This document shows positions 63,517-64,000 of a DNA stretch of 64,000 bases, piece after piece. Source of the DNA: UBA4781 sp963556045 (GTDB lineage Bacteria > Chloroflexota > Anaerolineae > Anaerolineales > Anaerolineaceae); contig CAUVYA020000002.1 in NCBI GenBank assembly GCA_963556045.3, positions 1,178,001 to 1,242,000 of the forward strand, in the 5' to 3' direction. How positions within the stretch are numbered: the first letter of the stretch is position 1; each line of letters opens with the position of its first letter. The notes beneath the pieces are model-generated. The model searched no databases. It worked only from the letters and a program-made list of their open reading frames with translations, and was not told where the DNA came from. A program made the translations under genes and the position numbers.

Positions 63517-64000
63517 TTATTCCTCCTTTTTTGTAATAAAGAACCGCAAATTCTTCAATTCTCCCCTTTTTATTTTTATAATGGTTTGACCCTCCCATGC
63601 TAAATGCTCTTCCAGCAAGTTCACAGATTCGATGGATATACATCGCGGATCACACTTCATTTCACCCGCAGTGGCATCATCCTGGCTGCTGTTGAAAACC
63701 TGTAGAATGTACCCGTTTCCTTTTTCTGATTTCTTCACCGTTCCATAACTTCCTTTAAAATCTGGCAGGGATAAAAAAGTATATTGCTGTGGGAGCTCTT
63801 CATCCCAGCGATTGATCGGGAAATAAGAAATGGGATAAATGGTCTTATCAATACTCTGGTTCTGGTAATAGAGCGCATTCACCGCAAATTCCGCATAATC
63901 ACGCATGACCTGATTTCCATCATAGCCAGCATAAAAAGCAATCCCAATATCGAAGGTGTTTTCCCCCAGCATCTGGTGTGCGGGTGATGCGATGATCTTG
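63517..64000 (-). CDS. GH38 alpha-mannosidase, C-terminal part (cut by the window edge)
   Basis: Only the last 160 or so residues are visible; the frame runs on past the right edge (SPAHQMLGENTFDIGIAFYAG continues upstream without a stop), so ATG 63972 is not the real start. The visible part has the FPINRWDEELPQQYTFLSL and LQVFNSSQDDATAGE segments that match the terminal beta domain of GH38 enzymes, compare YALYPFSD and LRIFNSSRNAIANG in the complete copy at 48805. It is followed at once by EIIB. Confidence 0.75.
   Translation of the reverse strand, partial: KIIASPAHQMLGENTFDIGIAFYAGYDGNQVMRDYAEFAVNALYYQNQSIDKTIYPISYFPINRWDEELPQQYTFLSLPDFKGSYGTVKKSEKGNGYILQVFNSSQDDATAGEMKCDPRCISIESVNLLEEHLAWEGQTIIKIKRGELKNLRFFITKKEE

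Overview
The window looks like chromosome of an anaerobic, sugar-fermenting bacterium, most likely of the Chloroflexota class Anaerolineae. That placement is an inference from three features: lipoproteins with Thr/Pro-rich linkers, a short excisionase-like DNA-binding family common in that class, and the mix of abundant PTS transporters with oxygen-sensitive Fe-S flavoenzymes. There are no rRNA or tRNA genes and no CRISPR array that I can see.

Layout. (1) 1-7.4 kb is an accessory island: an AbiE-type toxin-antitoxin pair with a palindromic operator, a decayed IS256-family element, two small divergent excisionase-like HTH genes around a palindrome, and a very AT-rich two-gene operon of unknown function. 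(2) 7.9-11.4 kb holds ordinary small genes: a phosphotransferase, a frameshifted lipoprotein, a DUF3795 protein and a membrane protein. (3) 11.6-16.8 kb is a galactitol-type PTS operon: PRD regulator, EIIC, EIIB, EIIA, its own HPr and a class II aldolase of the fuculose-phosphate type. (4) 17.1-20.8 kb is one large secreted protein joining a beta-propeller of LVIVD-type repeats to a parallel beta-helix. (5) 21.2-37.5 kb is the most unusual region: a lactose/cellobiose-type PTS, a 6-phospho-beta-glucosidase, a MATE exporter, a PRD regulator and four paralogous flavin/Fe-S ene-reductase-like enzymes. (6) 37.6-43.6 kb carries a membrane glycosyltransferase, a PerR-peroxiredoxin pair, AMP nucleosidase and a TPR protein. 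(7) 43.8-53.6 kb is a nine-gene minus-strand operon: fructose-type PTS, GH38 alpha-mannosidase, class II aldolase, class V fructose-bisphosphatase, PfkB kinase, SIS and HAD proteins, with a divergent XRE-cupin regulator. (8) 54.4-60.7 kb includes a long spacer with a 15-bp tandem repeat, a TIR-LRR protein, a WD40-like lipoprotein, a membrane protein and an Fe-S aldo/keto reductase. (9) 60.8-64 kb is a second PTS-GH38 operon with a GntR regulator, cut by the window edge.

How the genes work together. PTS proteins import and phosphorylate glycosides; cytoplasmic GH1 or GH38 enzymes release sugar phosphates; kinase, aldolase and phosphatase genes feed these into glycolysis. In region 5 I infer that the aglycone left after GH1 cleavage (for instance a plant phenolic) is reduced by the ene-reductases and/or exported by the MATE protein. 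This is the best candidate in the window for an undescribed metabolic system. The TIR-LRR protein and the AT-rich operon are the best candidates for undescribed defence or signalling functions.
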